Shown here in pieces: positions 1 to 7,684 of a stretch of 36,869 nt of DNA (position 1 is its first letter; each line of letters begins with the position of its first letter). Origin of the DNA: JBDHBD01 sp039586095 (GTDB taxonomy: Bacteria > Gemmatimonadota > Gemmatimonadetes > Palauibacterales > Palauibacteraceae); the NCBI GenBank assembly GCA_039586095.1, contig JBDHLB010000018.1, positions 1 through 36,869 of the forward strand. The letters are read 5' to 3'. The position numbers and the translations under genes were made by a program. The notes under the pieces are model-generated. The model was given only the letters and a program-made list of their open reading frames with translations, searched no databases and had not been told where the DNA came from.

Positions 1-326
1 GCACCGCACTCCTCGATGAAGTCGAGGATGGCGGCCAGCGGTGACAGCGCCCGACGCGACGCCTGGTAGATCTGGACTTCCGTGTCGTGCGCTGTTGTCG
101 CGCTCGCCAGCGCGACCTCGGCCGTGTCGTGAAGCTGCTCGTAGAGACGCTCCCGATCGGGGAACCGGTGCGTCGGACTGTGCGGATCGTCCGCGTGCAG
201 GACGACGGCGTGGAAGAGGTAGAGCTGCGCCCGGTACGCTTCCGCCAGGAGGAGCGCGTACGGAAACGCCTGCGCCGAGCTGTCGGAGAAATCGGTCGCG
301 AACACGATTCGGTTGATGCTCCGCAC
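1..326 (-). CDS. Universal stress protein, UspA family (3' end cut by window edge)
   Basis: The N-terminal 108 residues are visible and the gene continues beyond position 1. From GTG 326 the protein opens with a short basic stretch and then IVFATDFSDSS, the first beta strand and loop of UspA-like nucleotide-binding folds. An alternating helix/strand pattern follows (ALLLAEAYRAQLYLFHAV), typical of the family. The start is placed at GTG 326 because AAGGAGG sits five bases upstream of it. An in-frame ATG at 344 has no ribosome binding site and would put that same AAGGAGG inside the gene. Usp proteins are cytoplasmic stress proteins, many of which bind ATP. The ATP-binding G-x2-G-x9-G motif would lie in the missing part, so ATP binding cannot be judged. 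It is divergent from the sigma-54 activator. Family assignment is good; specific role unknown. Confidence 0.8.
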   Translation of the reverse strand, partial: MRSINRIVFATDFSDSSAQAFPYALLLAEAYRAQLYLFHAVVLHADDPHSPTHRFPDRERLYEQLHDTAEVALASATTAHDTEVQIYQASRRALSPLAAILDFIEECG

Positions 327-404
327 GGTCCCCTCCTTCGACATCGCCCGCGGGCACGGCGGGGCGGGTCCACGTGGCTCGGCCAGCAGCGCCGTGCCTC
401 CCTC

Positions 405-433
405 AACATAGGAAGCGCGGTCCGGGCGCCCAA
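405..433 (-). promoter_or_regulatory. Candidate sigma-70 promoter of the universal stress gene
   Basis: On the minus strand TTGGGC (433-428) and TATGTT (410-405) are separated by exactly 17 bases, about 80 bases upstream of GTG 326. The -35 matches three of six consensus bases and the -10 four of six. Spacing and position are good but the sequence match is only fair. Confidence 0.3.
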
Positions 434-597
434 CCCGACGTTAGGACCCGCGTGGTTGCCGGCCGGGTCAAAGTGTCCCAGTCTTGAGTTATTCCGCCAC
501 CGAGAGCCGTGCTCCCGCGCGTGCGAGCTCTCGCTCTCCGACATCCGTATGTCACGTCGCCCCATAGGGTTGACGGACACGCGAACTCGTGGGGCCG

Positions 598-612
598 TGG
601 CACGGTCTGCGC
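598..612 (+). promoter_or_regulatory. Candidate sigma-54 (-24/-12) promoter
   Basis: TGGCACGGTCTGCGC matches the consensus TGGCACG-N4-TTGC at all seven -24 bases and at the essential GC of the -12 element, with correct spacing. The two T residues before the -12 GC are missing. Transcription would begin near 624, leaving a leader of about 70 bases before GTG 694. It lies directly upstream of a sigma-54 activator, so autoactivation is possible. Confidence 0.35.
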
Positions 613-693
613 GTGGGCTCGGAAGGGGACGGCGTCGGCCCGACCCCCGCGACCGTGAAAGCGGGAGCCATCCGAGCGAGGAGGCGAACGGAA

Positions 694-2121
694 GTGTCGA
701 GTGTGGCTACCACCGAAGAGCGTCCCGCCACGGAAGAGGTCACGCCAGCGGCCGAGGAATCGGCGGTTACCGTCCACCGGGTTCTGATCGTCGAGGACGA
801 TCAGAACCTCCGCGACCTGCTCGTCGAGCTGTTGACCGAAGAGGGATATCGGGCGGTTGCGGTGGGCAGCGGTGAAGAGGGCCTGCGAACCCTGCAACAG
901 GAACTGTTCGACGTCGTCCTGCTGGACATCAATCTGCCCGGCATGCACGGGATCAACGTGCTGGCTGCCGCCCCGGCCACTCAAACGGACGCCCAGTTCG
1001 TCATCATGACAGCCTTCGCGGAAGTAGAGACGGCTGTGGAGGCCATGAAGCTGGGCGCGTTCGACTACCTGCGAAAGCCGCTGGAACCGGACGAGCTCCT
1101 GCTGGTCGTCGAGCGGGCGATCCACCAGACCGAGCTGCGCAGAGAGGTCGCCCAGTTGAGGCGCCAGATTTCGAAAGGGCCCCGCGCCAAGATCATTGGC
1201 AGGGCCGCGATCCTGGAACGCCTGTTCGATCTCGTCGAGCGAGTGGCCCCGATGCGCTCCACGGTGTTGATCACCGGCGACACCGGCACGGGAAAGGAGC
1301 TTGTCGCGCGGGCCATCCACGATCTCTCGCCCCGAGCCCGCAAGCCCTTCGTGCCGGTGAACTGTTCCGCCCTTCCCGAGACGCTGCTCGAGTCCGAATT
1401 GTTCGGACACCTGAAGGGCAGCTTCACGGGCGCGATCGCCAGTCGCCGCGGACTGTTCGAGGATGCACACGGAGGCACGCTGTTTCTCGACGAGGTGTCG
1501 ACGATCTCGCCGTCCACTCAGGTGAAGCTCTTGCGCGTTCTGCAGGACCGGCAGATCCAGCGGGTGGGCGGCGGCAATCTGATACCGGTGGACTTCCGGC
1601 TCATCGTGGCGACCAACGTCAACCTCGCCGAGCGAGTCTCCAGCGGCCAGTTTCGTGAGGATCTGTACTTCCGTTTGAACGTCTTCCCGCTGCACGTCCC
1701 GTCGCTGCTGGAGCGACGGACGGACATCCCGTTGCTGGCCAACCACTTCAGGCTTCGCTTCGCCGAGGAGAACGATGTCGATCCACCCGGTATATCGGCC
1801 GAGACGATGCACCGAATGATGGAGTACGAATGGCCGGGTAACGTGCGGGAGCTCGAGAACTTCATCGAGCGTGCCATGATCATGTATGCCGGATCGCCAA
1901 CCATTCGGTTCGATCCGCCCCAGGCGAGTGAGACCGTAGCCGAGCGACGACTGCTGGCACAGTCTCGGGAGGAGCGCTGGAGTCTGGAGCGGCTCGAGCA
2001 GGAGCACATCTTTTCGATCCTGGAGCATACGGGCGGCAACCAGACGAGAGCCGCCGACATTCTGGGGATCGATCGGCGCACCCTGTATCGAAAGCTGAGA
2101 CGGTACGAAACCGGGGACTGA
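694..2121 (+). CDS. Sigma-54-dependent response regulator, NtrC family
   Basis: A 475-residue transcription activator for sigma-54 RNA polymerase. Residues 28-140 are a receiver domain (VLIVEDDQ, phosphoacceptor Asp78 in LLDINLPG, conserved Lys128 in RKPL). Residues 165-400 are an AAA+ domain with Walker A GDTGTGKE (195-202), sigma-54 contact loop GSFTGA (242-247) and Walker B GGTLFLDEV (260-268). Residues 435-470 are a Fis-type helix-turn-helix (TRAADILGIDRRTLYRKLRR). The contact loop is normally GAFTGA, so Ser replaces Ala. GTG 694 is chosen because GAGGAGG lies nine bases upstream and it places the receiver near the N-terminus; an upstream ATG at 589 adds residues with no homology. No histidine kinase is adjacent, so the input signal is unknown. 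The ZIP gene follows after 12 bases and is probably co-transcribed. Confidence 0.95.
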   Translation: MSSVATTEERPATEEVTPAAEESAVTVHRVLIVEDDQNLRDLLVELLTEEGYRAVAVGSGEEGLRTLQQELFDVVLLDINLPGMHGINVLAAAPATQTDAQFVIMTAFAEVETAVEAMKLGAFDYLRKPLEPDELLLVVERAIHQTELRREVAQLRRQISKGPRAKIIGRAAILERLFDLVERVAPMRSTVLITGDTGTGKELVARAIHDLSPRARKPFVPVNCSALPETLLESELFGHLKGSFTGAIASRRGLFEDAHGGTLFLDEVSTISPSTQVKLLRVLQDRQIQRVGGGNLIPVDFRLIVATNVNLAERVSSGQFREDLYFRLNVFPLHVPSLLERRTDIPLLANHFRLRFAEENDVDPPGISAETMHRMMEYEWPGNVRELENFIERAMIMYAGSPTIRFDPPQASETVAERRLLAQSREERWSLERLEQEHIFSILEHTGGNQTRAADILGIDRRTLYRKLRRYETGD

Positions 2122-2133
2122 GCGCCGAGACAT

Positions 2134-2868
2134 ATGCTGCGAGTCTTCCTGTTTGCCCTGGGCACTGCGCTGGCCACGGGGCTGGGGGCGCTGCCGTTCG
2201 TGCGCCCGGGATACGGTCGCAAGGCCAGGCGGTCACTCGGAGTCGAGAACGCGATCGCCGCCGGGCTCATGGGGGCGGCGAGCGGAGGCCTCGTCTACGA
2301 GGGGCTGGTGCTGAGCGCGCAACGGGTGGCCATCGGGTTTGCGCTGGGTCTGCTGTTCATCGCGCTCACGCAGGTGGTGGTCGAGCGCCGGCAGACGGCC
2401 CGGATCGCCCAGCTGCAAGGGAAGACTGCACAGCGGGCCCTGATGTTGATCGGGATCATGACGCTCCACTCGGCGGCCGAGGGAATCGGAGTCGGCGTGT
2501 CGTTCGGTGGCGGCGAAGCGCTGGGGCTGTTCATTACAGCCGCTATCGCGGTGCACAACATCCCCGAGGGCCTCGCCATCAGCCTGGTGCTGGTACCGCA
2601 CGGCGTATCGGTCACACGGGCGGCAGGCTGGAGCATCTTTTCCAGCCTTCCGCAACCGCTGCTGGCGGTGCCCGCGTTCGTGTTCGTAACGGCGTTCACG
2701 CCGCTGCTGCCGCTGGGGCTCGGTTTCGCGGCGGGGGCCATGTTCTGGATGGTGTTCGCGGATCTGTTGCCCGAAGCACTTCAGGAGGCGCCTCGGAGCG
2801 TCGTCGCCATTACAGTGATACTTTCAGGAGCCGCGATGACGGCGCTCCAACTTCTGATACGACCCTGA
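2134..2868 (+). CDS. ZIP-family divalent metal transporter
   Basis: A 244-residue polytopic inner-membrane protein with about eight hydrophobic segments. The ZIP signature is clear: HSAAEG (residues 112-117) and HNIPEG (141-146) lie in consecutive membrane helices and form the binuclear metal site. Family members import, or sometimes export, Zn2+, Fe2+, Mn2+ or other divalent metals; the substrate cannot be read from sequence. Length fits the compact GufA/ZupT-type bacterial members. The His-rich cytoplasmic loop seen in many ZIPs is replaced by a short basic/Gln segment (about 84-100). It lies 12 bases after the sigma-54 activator and 75 bases before a NarL-type regulator, all on one strand, so metal uptake may be controlled by one or both. 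Confidence 0.9.
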   Translation: MLRVFLFALGTALATGLGALPFVRPGYGRKARRSLGVENAIAAGLMGAASGGLVYEGLVLSAQRVAIGFALGLLFIALTQVVVERRQTARIAQLQGKTAQRALMLIGIMTLHSAAEGIGVGVSFGGGEALGLFITAAIAVHNIPEGLAISLVLVPHGVSVTRAAGWSIFSSLPQPLLAVPAFVFVTAFTPLLPLGLGFAAGAMFWMVFADLLPEALQEAPRSVVAITVILSGAAMTALQLLIRP

Positions 2869-2943
2869 GATCCGCCGGCCGGCGCCCGATGCCGCGGGCG
2901 GTCCTACGGAGCCGGGAAGCGCAGTAAAGCGCCGAGCGTGCCC

Positions 2944-3597
2944 ATGTCGAAGAAGATCAGGCTGCTGCTCGTCGACGATCACGCGATGTTTCGCGCGGGT
3001 CTCCGTGCGCTTGTGGAGCTGGAATCCGATCTGGTCGTGCTGGACGAGGCGTGCAGCGGCGACGAAGCCGTCGAGAAGACGCGGGATCTCCACCCGGATG
3101 TCGTCATCATGGACATCTCGATGCCGGGCTCCGGGGGGCTGGAAGCCACGCGCCGCATCGCGGCGCTGGACCTCACGAGCCGCGTGCTGGTCCTGACCGT
3201 GCACGCCGAGGAGGAGTATCTCGTCCCGGTCGTGCGGGCCGGGGCGAGCGGGTACCTGACCAAGACAAGTGCAGATTCAGAGCTGATCCGTGCGATCCGG
3301 GCCGTCGCGAAGGATCAGGTGTACCTTCCACCACAGGCGACCAAGTTGTTGCTTCAGGAGTACAAGATCGCGTCGGACGAGAACGGGTCGGGTCTGGAGG
3401 AGCTGAGTTCCCGCGAACAAGCCGTGCTCGCCCTGACGGCCGAGGGCTACAGCTCGCGTGAGATCGGCAGGAAGCTCTTCATTTCGCCCAAGACGGTCGA
3501 TACGTACCGTTCGCGGATCATGTCGAAGCTGGGGCTCGATCACCGCTCGGAGCTCGTTCGGTTCGCCCTGCACGCGGGCTTGCTGAAGGACGCCTGA
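2944..3597 (+). CDS. NarL/FixJ-type response regulator (REC plus LuxR helix-turn-helix)
   Basis: A 217-residue DNA-binding response regulator. The receiver occupies roughly residues 4-120, with LLVDDH at the acidic pocket, the phosphoacceptor Asp in VIMDISMPG, and YLTKT carrying the conserved Lys. The C-terminal 65 residues form a LuxR/GerE helix-turn-helix (LSSREQAVLALTAEGYSSRE, then ISPKTVDTYRSRIMSKLGL). The start is ATG 2944; GTG 2938, two codons upstream, is an equal alternative because neither has a strong ribosome binding site. No cognate kinase is in the window, making this the second orphan response regulator in 3 kb. It may regulate the upstream ZIP gene or the downstream aconitase, but the sequence does not show this. 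Confidence 0.93.
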   Translation: MSKKIRLLLVDDHAMFRAGLRALVELESDLVVLDEACSGDEAVEKTRDLHPDVVIMDISMPGSGGLEATRRIAALDLTSRVLVLTVHAEEEYLVPVVRAGASGYLTKTSADSELIRAIRAVAKDQVYLPPQATKLLLQEYKIASDENGSGLEELSSREQAVLALTAEGYSSREIGRKLFISPKTVDTYRSRIMSKLGLDHRSELVRFALHAGLLKDA

Positions 3598-3647
3598 GAC
3601 GTCGACGGTCGCCAGCGACCCTGTACCTCCACCGAAAGAGACGCACG

Positions 3648-6431
3648 ATGCAGCCCGATTCCGGCAGCAGAGACAGCTTCGGTGTGCGCCGCGCCATCCA
3701 GACGCCGGTTGGCCCGGCCACGATCTATGGCCTGCAGGCGTTGGAGCGAGCGGGCCTCGGCGATCCCGGCAGGCTGCCGTTCTCGATTCGGATTCTGCTG
3801 GAGAACATCCTCCGCCACGAGGACGGCGTCTCGGTCAGCGCCGATGACATCGCCGCGCTGGCCGCTTGGGACCCGCACGAGACTCCGGGCCGTGAGATCG
3901 CGTTCCGTCCCGCCCGCGTGCTCCTGCAGGACTTCACGGGCGTGCCGGCGGTGGTCGATCTGGCCGCCATGCGGGACGCGATGGGCGCGCTGGGGGGTGA
4001 TCCGGGCAAGATCAACCCGCTGCTGCCCTGCGAGCTCGTCATCGATCACTCGGTGCAGGTCGATGCGTTCGGTAGCGCTGCCGCCTTCCTGATCAACGCG
4101 GAGCGGGAGTTCGAGCGGAACCATGAACGGTACGCGTTCCTGCGCTGGGGCCAGACGGCGTTCGACAACTTCCGCGTCGTACCGCCCGACACGGGGATCG
4201 TCCACCAGGTGAACCTCGAGCATCTGGCGCGCGTCGTGTTCCGGACCGACGGGGCCGAAGGTCCGGTCGCGTATCCGGACACCCTGGTGGGGACGGACAG
4301 CCACACCACGATGATCAACGGGCTCGGCGTGCTGGGCTGGGGTGTCGGGGGAATCGAGGCGGAAGCGGCCATGCTGGGCCAACCGCTCACCCTGCTCGTG
4401 CCGCCGGTGCTCGGGTTCCGATTGCACGGGACCTTGCCGGAAGGCGCGACGGCCACGGACCTGGTTCTCCGGGTCACCGAGATGCTGCGCGAGACAGGCG
4501 TGGTCGGGAAGTTCGTCGAGTTCTACGGCCCGGGGATCGCCAGCCTGTCTCTGGCGGACCGGGCCACCCTCGGCAACATGTCGCCAGAGTACGGGGCCAC
4601 CTGCGCGATCTTCCCGATCGACCGGGAGACGCTCGACTACCTGCACTTCACCGGACGCTCGGAGGCGCAGATCGGGCTCGTCGAGACGTACGCGAAGGAG
4701 CAGGGCCTCTTCCACACGCCGGACGACGCGAGTGCGGACTACAGCGAGCACCTCGAGTTGGAGCTCGGCACCGTGGAGCCGAGCATCGCAGGACCCAAGC
4801 TGCCGCAGCAGCGCCTGCTGGTCTCGAAGGCGAAAGAGGCGTTCGAGGCGTTGCTCGAGAGGCGTGGCCACGGCCCCGTGGAACCGGGGAAGGGGACGGC
4901 AGCCGGAGGTAACGAAGAGGGAGGGGTGGCGACGGCCATCGCTCCAGCCGCCCGACCGAGGGTCGGTGTGAGCCTGGAGGCCGCGGATCCCGGCGAACCG
5001 GCGATGGAATTCGAGTTGACGGACGGTTCGGTCGTCATCGCGGCCATCACGAGCTGCACGAACACCTCGAACCCCTCCGTGATGATCGGCGCCGGTCTTC
5101 TGGCCAGGAACGCGGTCGAGGCCGGGCTGGAGCGCAAACCCTGGGTGAAGACGAGCCTCGCGCCCGGCTCGATGGTGGTGACCGAATATCTGGACGAGGC
5201 CGGGCTCACCCCGTTTCTCGAGGCCCTCGGGTTCCACCTCGTCGGATACGGCTGTACGACCTGCATCGGAAACAGCGGGCCACTTCCGGAACCGATCAGC
5301 CGCGCGGCAAGGGAGCACGATCTGGTGCTGTGTTCGGTGCTGTCCGGGAACCGGAATTTCGAGGGGCGGATCAGTCCGGACACGCGGGCCAACTACCTGG
5401 CCTCACCGCCGCTCGTGGTCGCCTACTCGCTGGCGGGTCGCATGGACATCGATCTGACGAGCGAGCCGCTCGGCCGGACGCGGGACGGACGGGAGGTCTA
5501 CCTCCGTGACCTCTGGCCGTCCGCAGAGGAGATCCGTGACACGGTTCGGAGCGCCGTGAAGCGTGAGATGTTCGTGGAGAAATACGCGGACGTGTTCAAG
5601 GGCGACGAGCGGTGGAGCGCACTGGACGTGCCGGAGGGCGATCGGTTCGACTGGCAATCCGACTCCACCTACGTGCGGCAGCCGCCGTTCTTCGTCGGCA
5701 TGCGGCGGGACGTGGCCGAGCCTGCCGACATACGGGGTGCCCGGGTGCTCGCCCTGCTCGGCGATTCGGTGACGACCGACCACATCTCCCCCGCCGGTGC
5801 GATCGCCAAGGACTCGCCGGCCGGGCAGTACCTGATCGACCACGGCGTGACGCCCGCGGAGTTCAACTCGTACGGCTCTCGACGAGGGAATCACGAGGTC
5901 ATGATGCGGGGGACCTTCGCCAACATCCGGCTCAGGAACCTCCTCGTGCCGGGTGTCGAGGGCGGCTTCACGCGCCACCTTCCGGATGGCGAGCAGATGT
6001 CGATCTACGACGCGGCCATGCGCTACCGGGATGAGGGCGTGCCGGTCATTCTCGTCGCGGGCCGCGAGTACGGCTCCGGCTCCTCGCGGGACTGGGCTGC
6101 CAAGGGACCGTATCTGCTGGGTGTGACCGCGGTGATCGCCGAGAGCTACGAGCGCATCCACCGCAGCAACCTGATCGGAATGGGGATTCTGCCGCTTCAG
6201 TTCCAGGAGGGCGAGGGACGCGAATCGCTCGGCCTGGACGGCACGGAAGCCTACGACATCCTCGGAATCGGGGACGGGCTGACGGCCGGCGACACGCTTC
6301 GCGTCCAGGCCATCTCGACGGACGGTCGGGTCACGGAATTCGACGCACGGGTGAGGCTCGACACCGAGGTGGAGGTGGAGTACTTCCGCAACGGGGGGAT
6401 CCTTCAAACGGTGCTGCGCCAGGCCGTCTGA
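3648..6431 (+). CDS. acnA: Aconitate hydratase A
   Basis: A 927-residue cytoplasmic [4Fe-4S] enzyme that interconverts citrate and isocitrate in the TCA cycle; it belongs to the AcnA/IRP1 branch. Cluster ligands are visible as Cys470 (ITSCTNTSNPSVM) and Cys536/Cys539 (GYGCTTCIGNSGPL), with the same 66- and 3-residue spacing as in IRP1. Substrate-binding segments include VGTDSHTTMINGLGVLGWG, and REYGSGSSRDWAAKG in the mobile C-terminal domain. It is slightly longer than usual (about 890-910) because of a Gly/Ala/Pro-rich insert near residues 405-450, just before the first cluster Cys. The ATG start fits the family. It is single, ends 70 bases before the convergent ccmH, and no intrinsic terminator was seen between them. 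Confidence 0.97.
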   Translation: MQPDSGSRDSFGVRRAIQTPVGPATIYGLQALERAGLGDPGRLPFSIRILLENILRHEDGVSVSADDIAALAAWDPHETPGREIAFRPARVLLQDFTGVPAVVDLAAMRDAMGALGGDPGKINPLLPCELVIDHSVQVDAFGSAAAFLINAEREFERNHERYAFLRWGQTAFDNFRVVPPDTGIVHQVNLEHLARVVFRTDGAEGPVAYPDTLVGTDSHTTMINGLGVLGWGVGGIEAEAAMLGQPLTLLVPPVLGFRLHGTLPEGATATDLVLRVTEMLRETGVVGKFVEFYGPGIASLSLADRATLGNMSPEYGATCAIFPIDRETLDYLHFTGRSEAQIGLVETYAKEQGLFHTPDDASADYSEHLELELGTVEPSIAGPKLPQQRLLVSKAKEAFEALLERRGHGPVEPGKGTAAGGNEEGGVATAIAPAARPRVGVSLEAADPGEPAMEFELTDGSVVIAAITSCTNTSNPSVMIGAGLLARNAVEAGLERKPWVKTSLAPGSMVVTEYLDEAGLTPFLEALGFHLVGYGCTTCIGNSGPLPEPISRAAREHDLVLCSVLSGNRNFEGRISPDTRANYLASPPLVVAYSLAGRMDIDLTSEPLGRTRDGREVYLRDLWPSAEEIRDTVRSAVKREMFVEKYADVFKGDERWSALDVPEGDRFDWQSDSTYVRQPPFFVGMRRDVAEPADIRGARVLALLGDSVTTDHISPAGAIAKDSPAGQYLIDHGVTPAEFNSYGSRRGNHEVMMRGTFANIRLRNLLVPGVEGGFTRHLPDGEQMSIYDAAMRYRDEGVPVILVAGREYGSGSSRDWAAKGPYLLGVTAVIAESYERIHRSNLIGMGILPLQFQEGEGRESLGLDGTEAYDILGIGDGLTAGDTLRVQAISTDGRVTEFDARVRLDTEVEVEYFRNGGILQTVLRQAV

Positions 6432-6500
6432 CGCTTCACCCCCGCGTGGCGATCTGACGAATCGCCTGAAGGTGCTGAAGCGCGTGGCTGAAGCGGTGGC

Positions 6501-7124
6501 TCAGCCTTCGCTGACCGCCCTCTCCAGCCACGCCTCGTCCCGCTCCGAGAGTTGGGCCTTCGGGTCGCCGGCGGCTGGCGCGGCCTCGGCCGACGCGGCC
6601 TCGGGCGCTTCCTGGCCGAGCTCGCTGGCCCCCTCTGCGTAGGAGGCCGTGCCTCCCACGGTTACGGTCGCGGCGGGTCGCCCGGCCGAGCCCCCGGACC
6701 ACCGTTTCAGCAGCCGCCACACGATGAGCCCGCCGATCAGGAAGGTCAGGACGGGCAGCACGTAAACGAGAAGGTTCACGCCCCGCGCTTCCGGCTTGAG
6801 CAGAATCCACTCGCCGTAGCGGGCCACGAAGTAGTCCTTCACCTGCTCAGGCGTGTCGCCCGCAGCGAGCCGCTCCCGAATCACGGCCTGCATCTCGCGC
6901 GACAACTCCGCCGATGACTCGCCCACCGCCTGGTTCCGGCACACCGGACAGCGGAGCTCGCTCGCCACCTGCGCGGCCAGGTCGTCCAGCTCGGCGTCCG
7001 ACAGCGACGAGCTCCTGCCCGCTTCCTGAGCGATCGCCGTATGGCTCGGGTCGGGCGATACGGGCCCGATCGCAAGCAGCGCTGTCGCCACCAGCAAGCC
7101 TCGAATGGTTCGCGATCGCATCAC
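6501..7124 (-). CDS. ccmH: Cytochrome c maturation protein CcmH
   Basis: A 207-residue membrane-anchored thiol oxidoreductase of System I. It helps reduce the apocytochrome CxxCH disulfide before heme ligation with CcmF. An N-terminal signal/anchor (about residues 7-32) is followed by the CcmH domain with active-site Cys59 and Cys62 in LRCPVCRNQ, the conserved SSAELSREMQ and YFVARYGEWILLKP, and a second membrane helix (VNLLVYVLPVLTFLIGGLIV). The family motif is usually LRC.VCQNQ, so this is a small variation. The C-terminal 55 residues are Ala/Glu-rich and low complexity; there is no CcmI-type TPR domain. Its start overlaps the ccmG stop by four bases, showing translational coupling. It is the last gene of the visible ccm operon. 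Confidence 0.95.
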   Translation of the reverse strand: MMRSRTIRGLLVATALLAIGPVSPDPSHTAIAQEAGRSSSLSDAELDDLAAQVASELRCPVCRNQAVGESSAELSREMQAVIRERLAAGDTPEQVKDYFVARYGEWILLKPEARGVNLLVYVLPVLTFLIGGLIVWRLLKRWSGGSAGRPAATVTVGGTASYAEGASELGQEAPEAASAEAAPAAGDPKAQLSERDEAWLERAVSEG

Positions 7125-7684
7125 GAGCCCTCCGATGAGGGCGCTCGCGAGAGGGCCGGATCACGCCTCGCGAGGAGCGAGTCCACCTTGCTCTCTACGA
7201 GATCCCACGTCAGCGCGCCCACATGCTTGAACGCAACCTGTCCGTCTGGCCCGACGAAGAAGGACTCCGGCACTCCGTACACGCCGTAGTCGATCGCAAT
7301 GCGCGTGCTCGGGTCCAGCACGCTGGGCCAGTCCCCGCCCAATCCGCGCATGAACGTCATGGCGTTCGCGCGCGAGTCCTGGTAGACGACGCCGATCACG
7401 GCGAGGTCCGTCGGTGGATAGGTGCGGCTCGTGCGGATCAGGACATCGTGCTCGGCGCGGCACGGGATGCACCAGGACGCCCAAAAGTTCAGCAGCACGG
7501 CCTTCCCGCGATGGTCCGCCAGCTGAATCGTGTCCCCATCCAGCGTTTCCAGTCGGAAATCGGGGGCCGGTTGTCCGACGAGCGCGGAGGGCAACACGAA
7601 CGTGCTCCGGGTCAGCCCATAAGCGAGCAGCGCGAGGACCGGCAGCGCCGCCAGAGGAAGCAGCCAGCGCAGGTGGCGCCTCAT
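7121..7684 (-). CDS. ccmG: Thiol:disulfide interchange protein CcmG/DsbE
   Basis: A 187-residue membrane-anchored periplasmic thioredoxin. It keeps apocytochrome and CcmH thiols reduced during c-type heme attachment. Residues 8-24 form one N-terminal membrane anchor. The thioredoxin domain follows with active site WCIPC (Cys72, Cys75) in LLNFWASWCIPCRAEH. The cis-Pro loop is GVPESFFVGPDG, the GVPE form being characteristic of CcmG rather than general thioredoxins. Length matches the family. ATG 7684 overlaps the ccmF stop (ATGA overlap) and its own stop overlaps ccmH, so ccmF, ccmG and ccmH are tightly coupled. Confidence 0.96.
   Translation of the reverse strand: MRRHLRWLLPLAALPVLALLAYGLTRSTFVLPSALVGQPAPDFRLETLDGDTIQLADHRGKAVLLNFWASWCIPCRAEHDVLIRTSRTYPPTDLAVIGVVYQDSRANAMTFMRGLGGDWPSVLDPSTRIAIDYGVYGVPESFFVGPDGQVAFKHVGALTWDLVESKVDSLLARRDPALSRAPSSEGS

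Larger units (their letters stand above)
327..693. other. Divergent intergenic region between usp and the sigma-54 activator
   Basis: About 370 bases with no convincing gene. Reading frames that cross it continue as antisense shadows of the activator gene. It holds the candidate promoters listed at 405-433 (leftward) and 598-612 (rightward) and the GAGGAGG ribosome binding site at 678-684. No RNA gene or repeat was recognised. Confidence 0.6.

Noticed and set aside
403..2133. A 576-residue open frame on the minus strand opposite the sigma-54 activator
   Set aside because: The plus strand encodes all activator domains without interruption. The minus frame has no recognisable domain and is a GC-rich shadow.
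3540..5318. A 592-residue minus-strand open frame opposite acnA
   Set aside because: It is Arg/Gly/His-rich with no domain, and lies opposite conserved aconitase motifs.
6448..6466. GGCGAT/ATCGCC hairpin between acnA and ccmH as a bidirectional terminator
   Set aside because: The stem is only 6 bp and no T-run follows on either strand.
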